From NCBI GenBank assembly GCA_035388225.1, contig DAOOPM010000001.1:62001-126000 (forward strand): DNA of 64,000 nt, in the 5' to 3' direction. Source of the stretch: SB25 sp029560875 (GTDB lineage: Bacteria; Bacteroidota; Bacteroidia; Bacteroidales; Tenuifilaceae). Positions 50,496-60,940 of this stretch are shown here, one piece after another; the stretch's first letter is position 1; every line of letters starts with the position of its first letter. A program made the position numbers and the translations under genes. A model generated the notes under the pieces. That model saw only the letters and a program-made list of their open reading frames with translations. It made no database searches and had not been told where the DNA came from.

Positions 50496-52688
50496 ATGGT
50501 TCGATTTTTTGTAAAAAGAGCATTGGTAATCCTTTTGGTTCTTTCCTTTAAGTTATCAGTGGCCGACGAGGGGATGTGGCTTATCAACCTAATTCATCAG
50601 AATGTTGCCACAATGCAGGCTATGGGCTTAAAGTTAACTGCCGAGGATATTTATAGTATTAATAATTCGAGTTTAAAAGATGCAATAGTTCAGTTCGACG
50701 ATGGTGGTTGTACTGGCGAACTGGTATCGGCAAAAGGGATGTTCCTTACAAATCACCATTGTGGGGTCGATGCAGTTCAATCGCAGAGTTCTACAGAGAA
50801 TAACCTGCTTAAGAATGGTTACTGGGCTAAGAGCTTAGCGGAGGAATTACCCATTAAGGGTAAGACGGCCTTAATTCTTGTTGGAATAGAGGATGTTACC
50901 AATAAGGTTCTTTCAGTTGTTGACCCAAGTTTACCCAATAAGGACTACTTTGAGCAGTTAAAATCTGTAATGCAGAAGATAGAGGAGGAGACCGCAGTAA
51001 AAACTGGAAACCACGTTTTGGTTAAGCCTTTCTACAATAACAATGCCTTTTATATGTTTGTTTACGAGCGTTATTTAGATGTTCGTTTGGTGGGTGTTCC
51101 TCCTTCATCAATTGGTAATTTTGGAGGCGATGTCGATAACTGGCATTGGCCACGCCATACTGGCGATTTTTGTATTTTCCGTATCTACACCTCGCCCGAT
51201 GGAAAACCTGCTGAGTATAGCACTAAGAACGTACCTTACAACTCAAAGAATTATTTAAAGGTTGATTTGAATGGAGTTAACGAGGGTGATTTCGCAATGA
51301 TTATTGGTTATCCTGGAACAACTCACCGCTATGCTACATCGTTTGAGGCTCAAAATGCCCGTGATGTTATTGCTCCTTGGAAACGCGATGTTTGGGGACG
51401 TATGATTAATGTTGTTAAGGAATCGCAGGCGCGTGACCCAAAGGTTAAGGTAGATTACACCGATAAGCACGATTATCTTGTAAATTTCTACCAAAAGGAC
51501 ACTTGGCAAGCAGAATCGATGTTCCGATTTAAGGTTGTTGAACGCTTGGGTGAGCGCGAGAATGCCTTTAAGGAGTGGGTAAACCAGAATCCTTCCATGC
51601 GTAGCCGATATTTAACATCGCTTCCTGTGATTAAGGGATACTTTGAGCAATCGAAGCAGAACAAGTGGGAGGCGCTTGAGGGCTCACTGTCAGCGTTATC
51701 GTTTTATCCAGTTGATGTTTATAAGAATGTAAACGCATCGGGTAATTTTGTTCAGGCCATATTTGAGCAGGGAAAACCCTATAGTCCCCTTAAATTTTGG
51801 AAAAAGGATAACATTAGGGCCGAAGGGAAACTTCTTAAAAAAAACTTGAACTCTATATTTGAGAAGTACTACTACGAGCCCGATTTAGGTTTATACATAA
51901 CTGCTTTTGGCGATTTAATCAACAATGTTGGAACTTGTTCAAACCTAGGATTGATGAATGCCATTAAGAAATTGCCCGATATTAATAGACTTTACCCATA
52001 CTACGTTCAAGGATTCTATGAGAGGTCGTATTTCACATCGCCAAAGAATTTAGAAAGGTTGATTAAAAATCCTGTTTCCGATTCGTTGCTTAACGACCCA
52101 ATATTTATTCTGTACCATAACTACAATGCACTTTGGGACTCAATTTATCCCCAAATCTATAGCGCTAAACTCGATTACGAGAAGGCTATGCAGATTTACA
52201 CAAAGGGTGTCATGGAGATGAACTCTGGCAAGTTGCACTACCCCGATGCTAACTCCACTATGCGTTTAACTTATGGTAAAGTAATTGGCTACAAGCCAGT
52301 TGATGGCATGACCTATAAGCCTTTTACTTATTTAGATGGAGTTATAGAGAAGGAAAACCCCAATCACGATGTGTTTGAGGTTCATCCAAAGTTGAAGGAA
52401 TTGTGGCGCAATAAGGATTACGGCAGGTATAGTGCCGATGGAAAAATGCCCGTTTGTTTCCTAACCGATAACGATATTACTGGAGGTAATTCTGGTAGTC
52501 CTGTTTTGAATGGCAGCGGTAAGCTCATTGGAATAGCTTTCGATGGTAACTCTGAGGCCATGGCCTGCGACTTTATGTACGAACCCGATATGCAACGCAC
52601 CATTATTGTTGATATTCGCTACGTGTTATTTGTAATTGATAAGTTTGCTGGGGCACAGAATATCATTAATGAGATGAGTATAAATTAG
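50496..52688 (+). CDS. S46-family dipeptidyl peptidase, DPP7-like
   Basis: 730 residues, exported (signal peptide about 1-23, ending VADEG). Serine peptidase releasing dipeptides from oligopeptides. Triad: FLTNHHCG (His about 88), GGDVDNWHWPRHTGDF (Asp about 225) and TGGNSGSPV (Ser about 663). The residue 18 positions after the Ser is Gly (FDGNSEAM); Gly there marks DPP7-type specificity for hydrophobic P1, whereas DPP11 has Arg and prefers acidic residues. Periplasmic supply of dipeptides would feed the transport system seen at 34 kb. A terminator follows. Confidence 0.92.
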   Translation: MVRFFVKRALVILLVLSFKLSVADEGMWLINLIHQNVATMQAMGLKLTAEDIYSINNSSLKDAIVQFDDGGCTGELVSAKGMFLTNHHCGVDAVQSQSSTENNLLKNGYWAKSLAEELPIKGKTALILVGIEDVTNKVLSVVDPSLPNKDYFEQLKSVMQKIEEETAVKTGNHVLVKPFYNNNAFYMFVYERYLDVRLVGVPPSSIGNFGGDVDNWHWPRHTGDFCIFRIYTSPDGKPAEYSTKNVPYNSKNYLKVDLNGVNEGDFAMIIGYPGTTHRYATSFEAQNARDVIAPWKRDVWGRMINVVKESQARDPKVKVDYTDKHDYLVNFYQKDTWQAESMFRFKVVERLGERENAFKEWVNQNPSMRSRYLTSLPVIKGYFEQSKQNKWEALEGSLSALSFYPVDVYKNVNASGNFVQAIFEQGKPYSPLKFWKKDNIRAEGKLLKKNLNSIFEKYYYEPDLGLYITAFGDLINNVGTCSNLGLMNAIKKLPDINRLYPYYVQGFYERSYFTSPKNLERLIKNPVSDSLLNDPIFILYHNYNALWDSIYPQIYSAKLDYEKAMQIYTKGVMEMNSGKLHYPDANSTMRLTYGKVIGYKPVDGMTYKPFTYLDGVIEKENPNHDVFEVHPKLKELWRNKDYGRYSADGKMPVCFLTDNDITGGNSGSPVLNGSGKLIGIAFDGNSEAMACDFMYEPDMQRTIIVDIRYVLFVIDKFAGAQNIINEMSIN

Positions 52689-52704
52689 AATATTGTTTGA
52701 TACT

Positions 52705-52732
52705 AAAAAAAGCGGCTTAAAGCCGCTTTTTT
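52705..52732. terminator. Bidirectional rho-independent terminator
   Basis: AAAAAAGCGGCTT pairs with AAGCCGCTTTTTT around a single A, between convergent genes. Confidence 0.88.
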
Positions 52733-53126
52733 ATACTGTTTTGGTAGTTACACTCATATGAGGAGGATTATGCAGATGTTTTTTTACCGCGCATTGGTCG
52801 GCTGCTTTAATTACAGCATCCTTATACTTCTCAGGAAAATCGGCAGGTAGATTAATTTCAATTTGTAAATCCTCAATCATATGGGTTAGCTGGTTGAATT
52901 TGTGCTTTTGCACAATTTTAATCTTATCGGTAGGAATTCCACGTTGGTCGCAGAACGATTTAACGTAAATTCCAGCACAAGTCCCAATGGATGCTAAAAA
53001 GAGCGAAAAAGGTGCAGGCCCTTTATTATCGCCACCACCATACACAGGTTGGTCGGTTAAAATTGTATGCTCGCCAAGGTGAGCAATCACCTGTTTGTTT
53101 CCTTGAAATGTTACTTCGAATTCCAT
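52731..53126 (-). CDS. OsmC-family protein
   Basis: 131 residues. OsmC/Ohr-type peroxide or redox protein, cytoplasmic. The two conserved cysteines are present in SIGTCAGIYVKSF (about 49) and AADQCAVKKHL (about 112), surrounded by GPAPFSLFLASIGTC. Shorter than organic hydroperoxide resistance Ohr but of normal OsmC/YhfA length. Convergent with the S46 peptidase gene and separated from the M6 protease gene by its own promoter and the protease's terminator. Confidence 0.9.
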   Translation of the reverse strand: MEFEVTFQGNKQVIAHLGEHTILTDQPVYGGGDNKGPAPFSLFLASIGTCAGIYVKSFCDQRGIPTDKIKIVQKHKFNQLTHMIEDLQIEINLPADFPEKYKDAVIKAADQCAVKKHLHNPPHMSVTTKTV

Positions 53127-53155
53127 ATCGTTATCTTTTTAATTGTTTTCTGATG

Positions 53156-53163
53156 CAAAAATA
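53156..53163 (-). promoter_or_regulatory. -7 promoter element for the osmC-like gene
   Basis: Minus-strand TATTTTTG, exact TAnnTTTG match, 30 nt before ATG 53126. Confidence 0.5.
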
Positions 53164-53238
53164 ATATAAAATAAAATATGTAGATATATTAATGTGATAA
53201 ATTATTTAAAATAATTCTAAATAAATGTTAAAATAAAA

Positions 53239-53266
53239 AAAGCCGCAACCCTAAAGTTGCGGCTTT
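53239..53266 (-). terminator. Rho-independent terminator of the M6 protease gene
   Basis: Minus-strand reading: AAAGCCGCAAC pairs with GTTGCGGCTTT over a 6-nt loop, followed by a T run. Confidence 0.85.
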
Positions 53267-53289
53267 GAAACCAGAGCTGAAAAAACTAT

Positions 53290-56200
53290 CTATTGTTTCA
53301 CGAATCTCTTCGAAATAGGCTCTTTCTCTTCATCCAAAGAGATGATGTAAATACCCTTAGCTAAATCGCCAATTTCAATAGGAGTTTCTCTATCGGTTAA
53401 AACTTGGAATTTAACAACTGAACCACGAATATCGTAAATTCTGGCAGTTACTTCACCTTCAATTCCGTTAAGCTTAACGTATATTCTTTCACTCGCAGGA
53501 TTTGGGTATAATGAGTATATTTCTATCTTTTCATTACCTAGTTTTTCTGCGAAGGTAACGTCGGTAGCAATACTTGAACCGGATGCCGTAATATTAACTG
53601 TATAATCTTCAACTTCACCATAACTGAAAGTTTCGCAAGCAGTTTGCGCTGCGTTGTACTTCATACTAACACGCATACGTGTTGCACCCAGTTTTGCAGT
53701 TGAAGGGATTGTAACTGTGGCAGAAAGTGTTGCCGAACTTGATGACGAACCAGAAACTAATTTCTCATCAGTGTCGAATGTGCCATTTTGGTTGAAATCA
53801 ATCCAAACAGCCCAGTACTCTGTATAGGATGAACTACCGAAACCAGCACTAAGGTAAATGGTATTTGTACTACCAAGAGCAACAGTACCTTGTAAGCTTG
53901 TCATATCCTTATATCCACCATCGTTACCCGATGTGCGGTTGATGCCTGCAAATTGAACCAAATCAATCCATTCGTAAGTTGAATTACTACCCTTAGAAGC
54001 GCAATAGGTTACTGTACCTGCAGATGTAGTAAAGGTTTGCTGTATTCCGTAAGCAGTTCCTTGTGAGTTAATGGCATAAGCTCTTACGTAGTAAGTTGTA
54101 TTGGCTGCTAAACCAGTCATATTAGCAGTAAATGAGCCAGTGCCAGAACCGTTAGTTACTTTGCTATTGGAAGTTGTTGGGTTGCTAGTTGTACTGAAGC
54201 AAATACCTCTTTCTGTTACAGTTGCACCTCCATCGGCAGTTACATTGCCACCACATGTTGCAGAATTTGAAGTGATTAAACTAACGGCATTTGTTGAAAC
54301 AGTAGGAGTAGTCACGGAAGTTCCTCCTCCTGCGGTAATAGAAATGTTATCAATATACCAGTAGTCAATTTGGTAAAGGTTGCCATCAATAACAATAGCA
54401 AAGTAAGTTGTTGCTGAATTTAAATTAGTGGTAACGGTTACATTAACAATAGCAGCATTAATATTAGTGCTTGATGTTGATGCAGACCAACTTGTATTTG
54501 TCCAGTTTGTTTTATCGTTCGAAGTTTGAACACGAAGAGTTGCACCAGTTCCGTAAGCATCTAACATATGTCTGAACGAGAATGTAACTTGGCTGACTCC
54601 CACAGTATTAATTGCTGGTGTAATTAAGCGCGTAGTTCCTGGGTTTACGTTTTGGTAGGTGCACTTCATCTCATATGCAGAACCACCAGCCTTATTGGTG
54701 TTGGAAACGCTCCAGCGCTCGGTAATGCTTGTCCCTGTATTTTGGGTAGTCCAATTTGTTGGAAGTGATGATGTGGTAAAGTTCTCCGTAACAGGCAATG
54801 TAAGAGCAGTCTGATTTGCTTGAGTTTTGAAACTCATTGTGCTGCCAGTTGTTGTTCCACTAGCATTAACAGCTTTAACTCTGTAATAATAAGTAGTATT
54901 TGCCGTTAAACCAGTTAAACTTCCAGTAACATTGGTTGCTGTTGTACCAGAAACGCTACTTGGGCTAGCTGTTAAAGTATTTCCAAGACTTGAAGTTGTT
55001 CCCCACTCAAACGATACTGTAGTTGTAGCATTATTAGCGTTAACTTGTCCGTTCAAAGTTACGCTGGTTGTTCCAATTGCCGAAGCAGCAACAGTAGTTG
55101 CGGAAGGAGCAGTACCGCTGCTTGAACCACCCATAAAGCTAAATGTAATAACTTTTGAAGTAGCATTCTCTGCAATACTGGTCATAGGTTTTGCGGTATT
55201 TGCACCAGCCCACGACTTCATGTTGGGTGTAGTAGCATCGGTAAACGATGTTTTTGCACCAGAACCGGGGAATGGACAACCTGCACCATTAATTGTACCA
55301 TATGTGGCAGCGGTGGTACCAGGGTTACTTGTTGCATTTGCACAAACAGGGTACATCTTTTGAGGATAAGTTGCATTGATGTTGTTGCTTGAACTTGCAC
55401 TAGCAACTGTTGAATGAACGTGATAAACCATCAAACCGTGACCAGGAATGTAAGCATCGAACCCGGTTTGCTGACGGTTTTCCATAATCCAGTATTCACC
55501 TGATGTGGTTGAGTTTATCTGATAGAAGCTTTGATTGCCAATAACAGGATTTACAGTAACATTAGCTGCGGATGAAAGAACGGTTGCGGTTGCCCATCCG
55601 TAAACTTTTACCTTAGTATACGCATTATGGTGAGCAGGGGTAACGCCATTGTTGTTCCAAGAGCCACTTGCCATCATATCCCATTTACCAGTTCCTTCAA
55701 ATTGGCCTCCAGTGCTGTAATTGGTATCATAATAATCAGGAGCACCAAGTACGTGACCAAACTCGTGGCAAATAACGCCTATTGAGGTGATGGTTGTTCC
55801 AGAACTACCACGTAGCTCCGCCGAACAGGAATATTTGCTAATTGTTTTGCCATCCTTGGTAACAGGAGAGATGCTCCAAGCATGCGCCCAAATAGCACTA
55901 GTGCTAGCACCTGCTTCTTCACCGTATCCGGCATATATTATATAAACTCCATCAACAGTTCCATCGCCATCGTTATCGTAGTTTGCATAGTTTGCTGAAG
56001 CATCGGCCAAGGTAACAGCCTCTGTTACTAATGCTCTAGGGTTTGCATCGTTACCACTGGCGTCATTTGCACCATAGTACGACATATTTTGGCTTGCTGT
56101 ATATGGGCCAAAAACATCAACGGTAAGGTTGAACTGATTCCATGAGTTCTCGTTGTAAAAATCCTTTACACTACCAGTTGCACCGCCAGTATTATAACCA

Positions 56201-56709
56201 ACTTGGTTAAATAGGTTGTTGAATTCAGCCTGTGTTTTGGTGAAAGCCTTATCCTTGAATCCCATTAAGATACATACAAGTTTCCGGTTTCCAGTGGTAG
56301 GAAATGCTTTTTGACCCTCGGCAGATTTAATCTCCCAAATACTTTTCATCAACGATAATTGGCTACCGCTATAGTATAAGCCTTTTTCAACTTTTGCAAG
56401 AAGATTCTTCTCTACATCAGTTCGGCTTTTTGCATTGCTTACTTCAACGCCAGAAAGAGTAAGGTCACCTTTTTCATTTTGAATAGCATACTCGTAATTT
56501 CCCTTGCTATTCATCATCAAGGTGTAACCATCTTCAGTAAGAGCCCATTTAACTTTCTCATCACCCTTTAGTTGAATGGTGACAGTCTTCCCATTTGCTT
56601 GCTTGTACTGGATTAACCCAGGATACGCTGGAACAGCAACAGCCTGATTGACTATTAGGCTAACTGTTAACAAGCATAGCGTAAAGATGCTTAGTAAAGA
56701 TTTTCTCAT
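53290..56709 (-). CDS. M6-family metalloprotease, T9SS cargo
   Basis: 1139 residues. Signal peptide (about 1-26), propeptide with LMKSIWEIKSAEGQKAF, then an M6/immune-inhibitor-A-like catalytic domain with the zinc motif HEFGHVLGAPDYYD (about 312). It is followed by a fibronectin-III domain (about 530-625), a MAM-like jelly-roll (about 640-790; TRLITPAINTVGVSQVTFSF), another fibronectin-type domain (about 800-895), a GEVED domain (about 905-1040; VWIDFNQNGTFD) and a T9SS sorting domain (YPNPASERIYVKL to the C-terminal KRFVKQ). Secreted protease for extracellular protein breakdown. The MAM-like and second FN3 regions are nearly repeated in the partial protein at 61618-64000. Confidence 0.92.
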   Translation of the reverse strand: MRKSLLSIFTLCLLTVSLIVNQAVAVPAYPGLIQYKQANGKTVTIQLKGDEKVKWALTEDGYTLMMNSKGNYEYAIQNEKGDLTLSGVEVSNAKSRTDVEKNLLAKVEKGLYYSGSQLSLMKSIWEIKSAEGQKAFPTTGNRKLVCILMGFKDKAFTKTQAEFNNLFNQVGYNTGGATGSVKDFYNENSWNQFNLTVDVFGPYTASQNMSYYGANDASGNDANPRALVTEAVTLADASANYANYDNDGDGTVDGVYIIYAGYGEEAGASTSAIWAHAWSISPVTKDGKTISKYSCSAELRGSSGTTITSIGVICHEFGHVLGAPDYYDTNYSTGGQFEGTGKWDMMASGSWNNNGVTPAHHNAYTKVKVYGWATATVLSSAANVTVNPVIGNQSFYQINSTTSGEYWIMENRQQTGFDAYIPGHGLMVYHVHSTVASASSSNNINATYPQKMYPVCANATSNPGTTAATYGTINGAGCPFPGSGAKTSFTDATTPNMKSWAGANTAKPMTSIAENATSKVITFSFMGGSSSGTAPSATTVAASAIGTTSVTLNGQVNANNATTTVSFEWGTTSSLGNTLTASPSSVSGTTATNVTGSLTGLTANTTYYYRVKAVNASGTTTGSTMSFKTQANQTALTLPVTENFTTSSLPTNWTTQNTGTSITERWSVSNTNKAGGSAYEMKCTYQNVNPGTTRLITPAINTVGVSQVTFSFRHMLDAYGTGATLRVQTSNDKTNWTNTSWSASTSSTNINAAIVNVTVTTNLNSATTYFAIVIDGNLYQIDYWYIDNISITAGGGTSVTTPTVSTNAVSLITSNSATCGGNVTADGGATVTERGICFSTTSNPTTSNSKVTNGSGTGSFTANMTGLAANTTYYVRAYAINSQGTAYGIQQTFTTSAGTVTYCASKGSNSTYEWIDLVQFAGINRTSGNDGGYKDMTSLQGTVALGSTNTIYLSAGFGSSSYTEYWAVWIDFNQNGTFDTDEKLVSGSSSSSATLSATVTIPSTAKLGATRMRVSMKYNAAQTACETFSYGEVEDYTVNITASGSSIATDVTFAEKLGNEKIEIYSLYPNPASERIYVKLNGIEGEVTARIYDIRGSVVKFQVLTDRETPIEIGDLAKGIYIISLDEEKEPISKRFVKQ

Positions 56710-56944
56710 AACTTAAATAAAGTTTAGGTTGGTTAATTAATCTTAAAAAGAAATTTTGCGTAATATACTTTCATATTTATGTCAAAATTTCCCTTGTCGA
56801 CAAAATGCAGATACCTACCAATAAAAAACCGTTTGCTCAGAAAGAGTTTTTTAGTTTAAAAAGAACTTAAATTGTGTTAAAATTTTTCTAAATTGCCCGC
56901 AATTTTTAACCATAGTGTTTTACCACTTTTTACCCTATTTACCA

Positions 56945-57661
56945 ATGAAACTGAGATGTGTTATTGTTGACGATGAGCCTCTATCCATTGAGGTCCTGGA
57001 AGGATATCTTAAAAAGATACCAAATGTGGAAGTTATTGCACGGTTTAACGATGCAATATCGGCAATGGGCACATTAAATGAGCACGAGGTAGATTTTCTA
57101 TTCCTTGATATTGAAATGCCTAAAATCTCAGGGATTGATTTCCTCCGAACAATCTCAAATGCACCAATGGTTGTAATTACTTCGGCAAATAAAAATTATG
57201 CTATTGAGGGATTTGAGTTAAATGTGGTTGATTATCTTTTAAAACCACTTACACTCGAAAGGGTTGTTCGTGCAGTAAACAAGATTATTGAGAAGAAGTC
57301 TAAGAAAATAGCCCAATCATCAAATAACGACTCTTCTGAGTTTATCTTCCTCAAGGAAAACAAAAAGATGATAAGGCTTAACGTGGGTGATATTCTTTAT
57401 TTCGAAAGCGTTAAGGATTATGTTAAGGTTGTAACTCCGAGTAAAACAGTTGTAACAAAGCAAAACTTAAGCTATTTTGAACAGTCCTTAAAATCCACAG
57501 ATTTTATAAGAGTTCATAGGTCTTTTATTGTTTCTATTAAGCATATTGATGCTTTCACAAGTTCTTCTGTTGAAATTGGTAAAGTTGAGATTCCTATAGG
57601 TAGATTATATAAGGATGAGGCATTGAGGAAGTTGGGCAATTTTGATGATTCTAAACTTTAA
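56945..57661 (+). CDS. LytTR-family response regulator
   Basis: 238 residues from ATG 56945 (ATG-like codons upstream would only add a hydrophobic leader). Receiver: DDEP at 8-11, phosphoacceptor Asp in FLFLDIEMPKISG (about 55), TSANKNYAIEGF and Lys in YLLKPLTLE (about 106). LytTR DNA-binding domain (about 130-235; FIFLKENKKMIRL, YFESVKDYVKVV, FIRVHRSFIVSI). It is followed 10 nt later by the histidine kinase, so kinase and regulator are co-transcribed. It may control the flanking secreted proteases, which is inference from position. Confidence 0.92.
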   Translation: MKLRCVIVDDEPLSIEVLEGYLKKIPNVEVIARFNDAISAMGTLNEHEVDFLFLDIEMPKISGIDFLRTISNAPMVVITSANKNYAIEGFELNVVDYLLKPLTLERVVRAVNKIIEKKSKKIAQSSNNDSSEFIFLKENKKMIRLNVGDILYFESVKDYVKVVTPSKTVVTKQNLSYFEQSLKSTDFIRVHRSFIVSIKHIDAFTSSSVEIGKVEIPIGRLYKDEALRKLGNFDDSKL

Positions 57662-57671
57662 AATTCTTGCT

Positions 57672-60600
57672 ATGAGTAAATTCCTTGTGCATAGTAAGAA
57701 TTCAATTTTATTGGTATGCTGTTTTAGTTTTATAAGTACGGTTATTTTTTCACAACCTCGAGGATTAATTCAGTCAAAATACTTCTCTGTTGACGAATAC
57801 AAAGCAGGCCTTCAGAATTGGTCGATAACTCAGGATAATAGGGGGGTTATGTATTTTGGTAATGCTCTAGGTGTTTTGGAGTATGATGGAGAAAGTTGGA
57901 CTCAACATGGTTTGAACAATAGTTCAACAGTTCGAAGTCTCGCAGTTGGGGCTAAAGGTGATGTTTTTGTAGGGGGGTACGGTGAAATGGGGGTTTTAGC
58001 CCCAAATAGCAAAGGGATAATGGAGTATCACTCACTTATGCCTAAGGTTGATTCTGCTTATTTAGATTTTAAAGAGATTTGGGATATAAATTGCTTTGGC
58101 GATACTGCCTTTTTCCTTTCCGATAAATTTATTTTCAAGTATTGTAATGGAAAGTTCACTTACTTTAAAAGTAGGAGCAAAGGTTTTTACTTGAGTTTTT
58201 CGGTCAACAATAGTTACTATGTTCAAGAGCTAGGTATAGGTCTAATGAAGTACACTGGCGGAACTTTTAAGTTAATTAAAGGAGGCGATTTCTTTTCTGA
58301 TATTTTTATTCACTCTGTATTTCCTGATAAGAGAGGGTTGTTAATAGCAACCAGAAAAAAAGGGTTTTTCGTGATAGATACCTTAGCTACTCTTCCAAAA
58401 GTTCAATCTCTTGGTGATGCAAATGTTAATGCAAAAAAAATAAATGATTATTTTATCAAGCACTCCTTTTATCACGGAATAGAGATAAATGAGAATGTCT
58501 ATGCGTTTAGTTCAATTTCTGGCGATTTATTAATTGTTGATAAGGCTTGGAATATTCTTGATATTGTTGATTCCAGAACAATTGGCGTTAAAAGCCCCAC
58601 ATTATACTTATTTTCTAATGATAAGCATAACTTATGGTTAGCGCTCGATAATGGTATTTGCCATGTAGAGGTTCTATCGCCGTACCGATATTGGAGCGAG
58701 GCAATGGGAATTAGTGGAGCGCTATCTGATGTAGCTCAAATTGGCGATTATATTTATGTTTCCACAGCTTCGGGTATATTTTACACTAAACTTAACCCAA
58801 ATTCAGTTGAGTTAAATACTTTTAAAGAGGTTGAAGGCGATTTTGAACAAGCCTGGGGTTTTATATACTTTCAGCCACCAGGCTCTAGAAGAATGATTAA
58901 AACCAGTGTTGATGAGATTAACTTTATTCCCGATAATAATACTATTCTTTTAGTTGCCACCCGAACAGGTGTTTATCAAATTAATGGAGAAAAATCCCGA
59001 AAAATTGCAAAGTACGATGCCGTTAACAGTTTGCAACAGAGTAAGATGCAGCCTGAGCGGTTGTTTCTGGCTACAAATACAGGAATTGCGGAGTTGAATT
59101 ACTCTCAGGGTGGATGGAAGGATTTAGGTATGAAATTCTTGGTCAACGAGTCTGTGAGCCAAATTGGTGAAGACACATTATGTAACTTGTGGGCTAGGGT
59201 TCGGCAAAAGGGTCTTTATCGGGTTAAGAATATTTGCTCAGCAAATCCTGTAGTTGAGCATTGCGACTCGCTACGTGGTTTTCCTAGAACACGATACCTT
59301 ACTATATACGATATTCACAACCCAGTTGTGTTCGAAACCGATTCGAGTTTCTATTACTACATCGATTCCCTTAACCGTTTTGAAGTATTTCAACTACCAG
59401 CACAGAATCTTACCGATGAGCAAAAAGAAAGGGTTAAACTAGACTCATTAACCCGAAACAGGAATAGAGCGGCGGAGCTAACCTTATTTTATGTTATTCA
59501 TCACCGCGATTCACTATTGTGGTTTAGTACCAAAGAAGGAGTATTCTTACGGAAAAACAGCCCTGAACGTAATTTCCAGAGCCTCCCTCCTACTTTAATT
59601 CGTAAAGTTTTTAGTGGTGATTCTCTTCTATTTGGAGGTACAAATTGCTCACAGGTAAGTGATGTGGATTGTATTGTTGACACAAGTTCTATTGTCGATT
59701 TTAAAACGGTTCTAAAGTATAGCAGTAATTCAATAACTTTTGTTTATTCATGGCCCTATTTTGAAGGTGATGCTCAAAAGTTATATAGCTACTCCCTTTT
59801 GGGTTACGATAAACAATGGTCTGTATGGACTGCAGAAGTAAAAAAAGAGTACACTAACCTACCTGAAGGAAACTATACATTTAGAGTTAAAGCAAAGAAT
59901 ATCTATGGAGTAGAGAGTCCTGTTGCTGAGTACTATTTTAGTGTTCTTCCCCCCTGGTATAGGACTATTTATGCACTTTTCGGATATTTAATTGCGGCCA
60001 TTTTGCTAATTATATCTATAGTAAAGTTTTACACTTACCGATTAATACTCGAAAAAAATAAACTAGAGCAACTTGTCCGTGAGCGAACTCAAGAGATACT
60101 AATTCAGAATGAGGAGATTCTTGTTCAGACTGAACATCTTAAGGAGGCTAACGATTGGATTACTGCAAAGAATGTAGAGTTGGAAGCTCAAAAGGAGGAA
60201 ATTGAGAAGAAGAAAAATGAGTTGGAGATTAGTGATGCCACAAAGAATAAATTCTTCCGCATAATTGCTCACGATTTGCGAAACCCAATAAGCACTCTTG
60301 TTAATACAACAGGTTATATCTTAACCGACATTGACGATATCGATAAACAGAGAACCAAACGTATTATTGAAGAACTTAATAGGCTATCGCATACAACCTA
60401 TAGCTTGCTAGAAAACTTGTTAGATTGGTCAACCAGCCAAATGGGTGATATTAAGTTTAACCCAGAGCCACTTAGCCTACTTTCATTGATTAAGGAAAGT
60501 CTTGAGTTGGTTAAATCTAAAGTCGACTTAAAGCATATCACACTCAATCTAAATGTATCTGAGGATATTATTGTTTTTGCCGATGTAAATATGCTTCATA

Positions 60601-60917
60601 CGGTTATTCGCAACCTTATAACCAATGCTGTTAAGTTCACCAATGATAATGGGCAAATAATCATTTCTTCAAGAATAGGTAATGGATTCTGCTATCTTAG
60701 TATTGCCGATAATGGTGTGGGTATTGGTAGCGATAGAATTAAAAAACTTTTCAGAATTGATAAGGACATTGTAACCCCTGGCACCCATAACGAAAAAGGT
60801 TCTGGTTTGGGGTTAATTTTGAGTAAGGAGTTTATTGAACGTAACGGAGGGACTATTTCTGTAGAGAGTGAACTTAATAAAGGTAGCACTTTTACAATAT
60901 CCTTAAAGTTAGCCTAA
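57672..60917 (+). CDS. Propeller/Y_Y_Y sensor histidine kinase
   Basis: About 1081 residues from ATG 57672. Signal peptide (about 1-28), periplasmic propeller repeats (NRGVMYFGNALGVLEYDG and others, to about 660), Y_Y_Y domain (about 670-755; YSYSLLGYDKQWSVWT), one membrane helix (about 765-787), a coiled coil of Glu/Ile repeats, then HisKA (phosphoacceptor in FFRIIAHDLRNPIST, about 862) and HATPase (NLITNAVKFT, DNGVGIGSDRIKKL, GSGLGLILSKEF). Unlike most hybrid sensors it lacks fused receiver and AraC domains; its partner is the LytTR regulator upstream. Confidence 0.92.
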   Translation: MSKFLVHSKNSILLVCCFSFISTVIFSQPRGLIQSKYFSVDEYKAGLQNWSITQDNRGVMYFGNALGVLEYDGESWTQHGLNNSSTVRSLAVGAKGDVFVGGYGEMGVLAPNSKGIMEYHSLMPKVDSAYLDFKEIWDINCFGDTAFFLSDKFIFKYCNGKFTYFKSRSKGFYLSFSVNNSYYVQELGIGLMKYTGGTFKLIKGGDFFSDIFIHSVFPDKRGLLIATRKKGFFVIDTLATLPKVQSLGDANVNAKKINDYFIKHSFYHGIEINENVYAFSSISGDLLIVDKAWNILDIVDSRTIGVKSPTLYLFSNDKHNLWLALDNGICHVEVLSPYRYWSEAMGISGALSDVAQIGDYIYVSTASGIFYTKLNPNSVELNTFKEVEGDFEQAWGFIYFQPPGSRRMIKTSVDEINFIPDNNTILLVATRTGVYQINGEKSRKIAKYDAVNSLQQSKMQPERLFLATNTGIAELNYSQGGWKDLGMKFLVNESVSQIGEDTLCNLWARVRQKGLYRVKNICSANPVVEHCDSLRGFPRTRYLTIYDIHNPVVFETDSSFYYYIDSLNRFEVFQLPAQNLTDEQKERVKLDSLTRNRNRAAELTLFYVIHHRDSLLWFSTKEGVFLRKNSPERNFQSLPPTLIRKVFSGDSLLFGGTNCSQVSDVDCIVDTSSIVDFKTVLKYSSNSITFVYSWPYFEGDAQKLYSYSLLGYDKQWSVWTAEVKKEYTNLPEGNYTFRVKAKNIYGVESPVAEYYFSVLPPWYRTIYALFGYLIAAILLIISIVKFYTYRLILEKNKLEQLVRERTQEILIQNEEILVQTEHLKEANDWITAKNVELEAQKEEIEKKKNELEISDATKNKFFRIIAHDLRNPISTLVNTTGYILTDIDDIDKQRTKRIIEELNRLSHTTYSLLENLLDWSTSQMGDIKFNPEPLSLLSLIKESLELVKSKVDLKHITLNLNVSEDIIVFADVNMLHTVIRNLITNAVKFTNDNGQIIISSRIGNGFCYLSIADNGVGIGSDRIKKLFRIDKDIVTPGTHNEKGSGLGLILSKEFIERNGGTISVESELNKGSTFTISLKLA

Positions 60918-60940
60918 GTATTTCAATTTAAATTTATAAT

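Noticed and set aside
54932..55363. 143-codon plus-strand frame inside the M6 protease gene
   Set aside because: Antisense shadow of fibronectin and catalytic-domain repeats; strongly biased Val/Ala/Pro sequence without start context.
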